Shown here one piece after another: positions 6,756 through 10,127 of a DNA stretch of 10,127 nt. The stretch spans positions 1 to 10,127 of the forward strand of contig JADGQN010000142.1 of NCBI GenBank assembly GCA_017881765.1, read 5' to 3'. Source of the stretch: Syntrophobacterales bacterium. GTDB taxonomy: Bacteria > Desulfobacterota > Syntrophorhabdia > Syntrophorhabdales > WCHB1-27. Below the pieces are notes generated by a model. That model did no database searches, was not told where the DNA came from, and worked only from the letters and a program-made list of their open reading frames with translations. Position numbers and translations under genes: made by a program. The first letter of the stretch is position 1; each line of letters opens with the position of its first letter.

Positions 6756-6769
6756 TATTACGCGTAATA
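6756..6769. promoter_or_regulatory. 14-bp perfect palindrome, possible operator
   Basis: TATTACGCGTAATA is a perfect palindrome in an AT-rich space between the methyltransferase and the Cys-rich gene. A third copy of the half-site core (ACGTAAT) lies 10 bases further on. The geometry fits binding by a dimeric regulator, but no regulator gene is in the window and the site's target is unknown. Confidence 0.3.
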
Positions 6770-6792
6770 ATTATGTGACGTAATGCCGGAGG

Positions 6793-7056
6793 TCATTTCT
6801 TCAATTTCTTAGCGATATACAAGCGAAGCGGACAATCACAGAAACGTACACTTGCGTAAGATAACAGAAACGCGCATTCTTCTGAACTCTCGTCAAAACA
6901 CTCAAGATACGGTTCTAATCCTATATCTTTCGCTCTACAGAGATTACTAAATCCCGATTTGTAGCATATGAAATTCTTAGGGCAATCAAATTCAGAAATG
7001 AGCTGTCTAATTTCTCTCTCGTGATCCGGTTCCTTTTCTGCATCCTTTGGCATCAT
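6793..7056 (-). CDS. small Cys-rich protein, function unknown
   Basis: 87 residues, beginning MMPKDAEKEPD. It contains seven cysteines in the order DCPKNFICYKSGFSNLC, LECFDESSEEC and FCDCPLR, ending in a basic tail YIAKKLKK. I recall similar short proteins as uncharacterised entries in deltaproteobacteria (recollection, not a search). The spaced cysteines suggest metal or iron-sulfur binding, or disulfides, but there is no signal peptide, so metal binding in the cytoplasm is the better guess. Start uncertain: the frame is open back to a TTG at 7101, but the ATG pair at 7051-7056 fits the family-like beginning better. Neither has a good SD. The TTG belongs to a perfect TTGACA that may be a -35 box. 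The gene follows the lytic transglycosylase, separated by the structured element at 7123-7317. Confidence 0.65.
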   Translation of the reverse strand: MMPKDAEKEPDHEREIRQLISEFDCPKNFICYKSGFSNLCRAKDIGLEPYLECFDESSEECAFLLSYASVRFCDCPLRLYIAKKLKK

Positions 7057-7122
7057 TGCACGTAGGTTCGCCAGTGTGACATTCAGTCCGAAAATTGTCA
7101 ACGATATTTTTTGGAGGTTTTA

Positions 7123-7317
7123 ATTCTCCGATGCGTTCGAGAGAATCTACGAGAGAGACGAGTGAGACCAAAGTTACTGGAGAAAGGGAGGAACACAGCC
7201 TGCGCGGACGAGAGCACGAGACAAAGAGCATATAAGGTGCTGGGACGGCTGGTACCTGAACCAGGCGTGTCCCATGCAGTAACCCCACAGCCCTTGCCCG
7301 TAAGCATGGGCTGTGGG
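7123..7317. repeat. structured intergenic element with three hairpins
   Basis: The space between the transglycosylase stop and the Cys-rich gene holds three inverted repeats. ATTCTC/GAGAAT (7123-7146) has an extra CGA/TCG pairing inside. TGGGAC/GTCCCA (7241-7274) encloses CTGGT/ACCAG. CCCACAGCCC/GGGCTGTGGG (7284-7317) has a further TGC/GCA pairing beyond one mismatch and a 6-base loop. A purine-rich stretch (about 7141-7235 on the plus strand) joins the first and second. Several frames are open through it by composition alone. It may be a dispersed intergenic repeat or a structured RNA. The last stem lies about 7 bases past the transglycosylase stop and could end that transcript, though no U-tract follows. 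Confidence 0.5.
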
Positions 7318-7323
7318 CCCAAT

Positions 7324-8535
7324 TCACCTATCAAGCACGTTCCGTAAGTCCCAGACAACGTCAAACTTTTTCAGGTAAATTTTGGTCTCTTCCGGTAACA
7401 GACACGCCCATTCGTTTCCGCATTTCCTCGCCGATTTTCCAACTCTTCCCGCGCCACAATTGTACGCCGCAGCTAAATACATACCGGCCGCCCGAGCATT
7501 CTTTCTTATGGCCGACAGTCTCTCTCTCGGCAGGTCTGCCAGGTCTGAACCGAAAAGCAGTAAAGAAGCTTTCGCCGCATTAAGATGATCAGTACAACCT
7601 AAAACAAAATCTTTCTTCAGACCTGCCTGCGGATATTTTGCTCGAAGCCGCTTGTAGGTGTCAGGCACAAGTTGGAAAAGGCCTCTGGCTCCGGCCGGCG
7701 ATTTGCTGTAGGCGTACGCATCAATCGTATTTGCGCCGATAATGGTGAGCACCTCATGCACCAGGGCTATCTTGTCAGCTTCAGGGCAATTCTTAAACCT
7801 GACCGGATCGATATGCTCAATGATGGAAAGCACCAAGGCGACCTCAGGTAGCACGAGGTCGTCGTCCAGTCCGTCAAACCCAATCAAGTTTACTTTTCTT
7901 GTTTCCAGGTCTCTGCGAGCCAGTTCGATCTGCCACGCCACGTAATCAAGTCCTGCCTTGCGCACCCGCCACGTGTCGATCTCGGGGGTATAGGCCGTAT
8001 ATACCACTTCTGTAAAACTGTGCTTGCCGGAGCGGACCGTTGTACGTAACGCCAATACGGCCATGTTCTCCGGATAGGTTACTTCGAACGTTGAGCCAAC
8101 ACCATTGTTCCGGTTCTTCGTTACTTCAAAACCCTCTGTTACGCAGCCTTTGTCGGTAATTCGTACCTGCCGGATCTTCCTTTCCTTCAAATCCTCAACT
8201 GCCAGAAGAAAATTTGGCTTGATAACTTTTTCTCGCACCAGCTTCTCTCTTTTTCTGCCCTTCTTGTCAAAAGAGATGACTCTCTTTTCCTCCTTCACCA
8301 GCGAATAGCCGGCAACCTTGTCGCTTAAGAATTCCTGCCCGCGCTTGATATCGTCCCTGATATCGAAGGTAAGTGCCTCACCACCCTTACCCTTGGACTT
8401 GAAAAGAATGGTATTGTCAGAGGGTATGCTGTTTTCCAGCCGCTCCTGCTCGATTGAGTCCGAAGCCATGTTGCGGCCCGCACAAATAAGGCACAGCACC
8501 ACCAGCAGGGCAGAAACTATTTTCACTCTTTTCAT
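7324..8535 (-). CDS. secreted lytic transglycosylase, SLT domain
   Basis: 403 residues. Residues 1-24 are a Sec signal (LLVVLCLICAG core, no proper lipobox), so it acts on peptidoglycan in the periplasm, cleaving the MurNAc-GlcNAc bond. The SLT domain occupies the C-terminal part: LVLSIIEHIDP with candidate catalytic Glu240, SPAGARGLFQLVPDTY (279-294), AAAYNCGAGRV (355-365) and PEETKIYLKKF (381-391). Between Glu240 and the GARGLFQ motif are about 40 residues instead of the usual 15-20, so Glu261 (HEVLTIIG) is an alternative catalytic candidate. Residues 30-220 form an N-terminal region with no domain I recognise, rich in beta-type segments and charged residues. The ATG has AGGAG only 3 bases upstream, rather close. 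A promoter is predicted at 8686-8714. It may shape the wall for an envelope complex, or be a housekeeping enzyme. Confidence 0.88.
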   Translation of the reverse strand: MKRVKIVSALLVVLCLICAGRNMASDSIEQERLENSIPSDNTILFKSKGKGGEALTFDIRDDIKRGQEFLSDKVAGYSLVKEEKRVISFDKKGRKREKLVREKVIKPNFLLAVEDLKERKIRQVRITDKGCVTEGFEVTKNRNNGVGSTFEVTYPENMAVLALRTTVRSGKHSFTEVVYTAYTPEIDTWRVRKAGLDYVAWQIELARRDLETRKVNLIGFDGLDDDLVLPEVALVLSIIEHIDPVRFKNCPEADKIALVHEVLTIIGANTIDAYAYSKSPAGARGLFQLVPDTYKRLRAKYPQAGLKKDFVLGCTDHLNAAKASLLLFGSDLADLPRERLSAIRKNARAAGMYLAAAYNCGAGRVGKSARKCGNEWACLLPEETKIYLKKFDVVWDLRNVLDR

Positions 8536-8659
8536 ATTCTCCTGCTGATACTATGCAAGAGCGAGTCCAGAAAATCCTCCGCTTATCTAGTTCTCGGTTT
8601 CTTGTGCGAATAAATTACCGGAACGGGGGCACTCTTCGCTAATTCTTACCAGTCCCTTT

Positions 8660-8692
8660 CTATAATGCCGCGCGGACTACACAGCATTATAG
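8660..8692. promoter_or_regulatory. 9-bp inverted repeat over the predicted promoter start, possible operator
   Basis: CTATAATGC/GCATTATAG is a perfect inverted repeat with a 15-base spacer. One arm contains the predicted -10 box of the transglycosylase promoter and the other lies in the early transcribed region, a position suited to a repressor operator or an early hairpin. Predicted from sequence only. Confidence 0.4.
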
Positions 8693-8714
8693 CCCTTGTT
8701 ACGAAAAGTGACCA
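8686..8714 (-). promoter_or_regulatory. sigma-70-like promoter of the lytic transglycosylase gene
   Basis: On the minus strand TGGTCA (8714-8709, four of six bases of the -35 consensus) is followed after 17 bases by a perfect TATAAT (8691-8686). The expected start near 8679 gives a leader of roughly 145 bases to the ATG at 8535. Confidence 0.5.
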
Positions 8715-8750
8715 GTAAATATGTTCTTGGCCGATCAGTGAAGGTCACTT
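8706..8750. promoter_or_regulatory. 8-bp inverted repeat upstream of and overlapping the -35 box
   Basis: AAGTGACC (8706-8713) and GGTCACTT (8743-8750) form a perfect inverted repeat with a 29-base spacer. The promoter-proximal arm covers the predicted -35 box of the transglycosylase gene. The wide spacing suggests two separately bound half-sites rather than a hairpin. The rest of the space, 8751-9120, contains no gene I can support: it is AT-rich and includes a short direct repeat, AGCGT followed by TTTTGAC, near 8840-8866. Confidence 0.3.
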
Positions 8751-9120
8751 AAAGCTTTATCGTAAAGCCTCTGTACGCCTAGGACTGACAAGGGTTTTAA
8801 GCATCCTCAAAATGCTGATCCCTAACTCTACAAGATAAGAGCGTTTTTGACAGCGTCATTTTTGACCTTCAGAGAGATATTGAGACATGCTAATTTTTGA
8901 ATAAACCGTGTAATTATTGGGGCTTTGCGGAATGCTCTACCAATGGGCAAAATGGTATCAATCGAGCAATATCAAGAGCTGGCATCCTCCACCCCTGAGT
9001 TATTGACCGACTTTTGAACAATCAATGTGGAAAACTGCCAAGACTCATTATGCAATCGACGTCCACAGGGCGGAGTTACTTTTGTGCTGTTCGTGCGTGT
9101 TGTCTTTTTGACCCTGACTG

Positions 9121-9540
9121 TCACCGTTTACGCTGTGCAGAAACGACGTTGGTTTTCTTCGCCTTCAACGCGTCAAGGGTATCCCTGATCTGCTCCACTT
9201 CTGCCCGAAGCTGTGTGTTGGTTGTCTTGAGGTCCTTCGCCTCGGCAGTGACGGCGGCAAGTTGTTCTCTTGTGTCGGCTGCAGTCACCTGTGCCTTGAG
9301 CGTGTTGAGATCTTTGACAGTTGATCCGACCGCGGATTGTACGGTACTGATTCCATTGTCCAGGTAGAGAAAGCCTTTGCCTACTGCGGCTATTGCAAGA
9401 ATGCCACAGCATGTCACAAGAATGTTTTGCAAAGGGATTTTACATAATCTCTTCTTCTCTGGCTTTGCTTCTTGTTCGCTCATAGCGCTCAGCAACTCTT
9501 CGGCGCGGGTCATATAGCTCACCGATGCGCTCTTTTCCAT
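9121..9540 (-). CDS. small membrane-anchored coiled-coil protein
   Basis: 139 residues, not assigned to a family. A charged cytoplasmic N-terminus (MTRAEELLSAMSEQEAKPEKKR) precedes one transmembrane helix (about 38-60, IPLQNILVTCCGILAIAAVGKGFLYL). A coiled coil follows (about 64-127, with ISTVQSAVGSTVKDLNTLKAQV and LRAEVEQIRDTLDALKAKK) and a short basic tail. The layout fits an inner-membrane protein with a periplasmic coiled coil, perhaps a scaffold or partner of an envelope complex. The start at 9540 is fixed by AAGGAGGT 4 bases upstream; the frame is open for 10 more codons but those would run through the SD. A candidate sigma-54 promoter lies at 9582-9598. It resembles the coiled-coil membrane protein at 3796-4653 in layout, not in sequence. 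Confidence 0.75.
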   Translation of the reverse strand: MEKSASVSYMTRAEELLSAMSEQEAKPEKKRLCKIPLQNILVTCCGILAIAAVGKGFLYLDNGISTVQSAVGSTVKDLNTLKAQVTAADTREQLAAVTAEAKDLKTTNTQLRAEVEQIRDTLDALKAKKTNVVSAQRKR

Positions 9541-9581
9541 GACAACCTCCTTACCTGATGTATGACGCATCTATTGTTGCC

Positions 9582-9598
9582 TGCAAAGGAGAGGCCAA
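9582..9598 (-). promoter_or_regulatory. candidate sigma-54 (-24/-12) promoter
   Basis: On the minus strand TTGGCCTCTCCTTTGCA has the TTGGC and TTGCA blocks of the sigma-54 consensus, with the invariant GG and GC separated by exactly 10 bases. Transcription would start near 9571, about 30 bases before the ATG at 9540, with the SD between them. No activator gene is in the window. The remaining space to 10055, about 460 bp, shows no convincing gene, RNA or terminator. Confidence 0.5.
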
Positions 9599-10055
9599 CG
9601 TGACACCCTTGCTTGCATTAAACTCGATATGGACCGGGTGTATGCAGTAATCCTCATCTCTTTTCAAAAAACCGCAAAGACCACACTAGTAAGTGCACAC
9701 AGTCAAGCCTTAACAAAGAAAAGCTGCTATAGGCGCTGCCAAACAGTCTGAGCCAAAGCGTTTTCAAAGCAGAAAGAGATAGATAATATCGGAAAGGATA
9801 AGAAGCGTGCCTTTCAATTGTTACAAGTTTCATTAGGCTGTGCGCTGCCAAAGGAGATTTAGAACCCAACGAAGACCTAAAAACCGGGGCGGATGCATCT
9901 CATGCGCGAGAAGTGTTCAGGATTCAAGGAAGGTATCCAAGGTCGATGACGGAGTATCTTAAATCAGACTACGTAGGGCCAGGGAACCAAAATACAAGGA
10001 CCTCCTCGATGCCTTCCTTCTCGTGAGGTTTTGAGGTACTCACCTTCCTGGGCCG

Positions 10056-10127
10056 TTACAATTTCCCAAGCAGCCTCAACATTCCGTCGAGAATCGTATA
10101 GGGATTGGGCGGGCAGCCGGGAATATA
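10056..10127 (-). CDS. C-terminal end of an iron-sulfur oxidoreductase small subunit (NuoB/[NiFe]-hydrogenase small-subunit-like), partial
   Basis: The last 23 codons of a gene that enters from beyond the window edge. The translated end is YIPGCPPNPYTILDG followed by MLRLLGKL and TAA. The PGCPP.P motif is the final cysteine ligand motif of the complex I 20-kDa subunit and of hydrogenase small subunits such as F420-non-reducing or methyl-viologen-reducing types. In these proteins the motif lies near the C-terminus, as here. The subunit carries a 4Fe-4S cluster passing electrons toward the partner large subunit. Too short to decide between NuoB, MvhG-like or another member. It was found by reading the edge directly. 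Confidence 0.65.
   Translation of the reverse strand, partial: YIPGCPPNPYTILDGMLRLLGKL

Noticed and set aside
7007..7364. Three overlapping frames on both strands through the hairpin element
   Set aside because: Several frames being open at once reflects base composition. None has an SD or a known motif, and the inverted repeats explain the sequence better.
8760..9010. Possible insertion-sequence remnant, suggested by short repeats of TTTTTGAC and AAAATGCTGA
   Set aside because: No transposase frame, no clear terminal inverted repeats and no target duplication could be seen.
9014..9367. Plus-strand frame opposite the small membrane protein
   Set aside because: It is antisense to a gene with a strong SD and promoter, and it is rich in Cys, Ser and Val as expected for the complement of a coiled coil.
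9654..9869. 71-residue minus-strand frame in the right-hand gap
   Set aside because: Composition is dominated by Leu, Ser and aromatic residues, there is no SD, and nothing is recognisable.

Overview
The window looks like chromosomal DNA of moderate GC content from a Gram-negative bacterium, most likely an anaerobic deltaproteobacterium (Desulfobacterota, syntroph or sulfate-reducer type). This assignment is inference. It rests on strong AAGGAGG ribosome-binding sites, many Sec-type signal peptides, a Bug/TctC-type solute-binding protein, a good sigma-54 promoter match, a small Cys-rich protein of a style I associate with that group, and an edge fragment resembling a hydrogenase or complex I small subunit. 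No rRNA, tRNA, CRISPR array or intact insertion sequence was seen.

Left part (1-3250), all on the minus strand: a sigma-70-like promoter at 3214-3242 drives a gene for an M24-fold (Xaa-Pro peptidase/creatinase-like) protein. As read, that gene is split in two by a one-base shift at a run of four G. It is followed by a possible 45-residue ORF, a TctC/Bug periplasmic solute-binding protein, and a SAM-dependent methyltransferase with an apparent signal peptide. The M24-like protein lacks most of the usual metal ligands. The solute-binding protein has no TctA/TctB membrane partner here. Together they look like an uptake-plus-catabolism unit for an unknown small organic molecule (inference).

Middle (3250-5760): a cluster of GC-rich hairpins resembling REP-type repeats (3321-3459), a doubtful small minus-strand ORF, and two plus-strand genes. 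The first encodes a membrane-anchored protein with a long charged coiled coil and a Cys-containing C-terminal module. The second encodes a class II aldolase/adducin-family protein with all zinc ligands and a signal peptide, so it is probably periplasmic.

Right part (5770-9540), all on the minus strand: a Tam-like methyltransferase, a small Cys-rich protein, a secreted lytic transglycosylase, and a small single-pass membrane protein with a coiled coil preceded by a candidate sigma-54 promoter. The spaces between these genes hold structure: a 14-bp palindrome and a hairpin (6719-6769), a three-hairpin element of about 195 bp (7123-7317), and two inverted repeats overlapping a predicted promoter (8660-8750).

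The last 72 bases carry the C-terminal end of an iron-sulfur oxidoreductase small subunit that enters from beyond the window. The genes are mostly separate short units rather than one large system. The most unusual features are the metal-ligand-poor M24 protein, the exported forms of two normally cytoplasmic enzyme families, and the structured intergenic elements.
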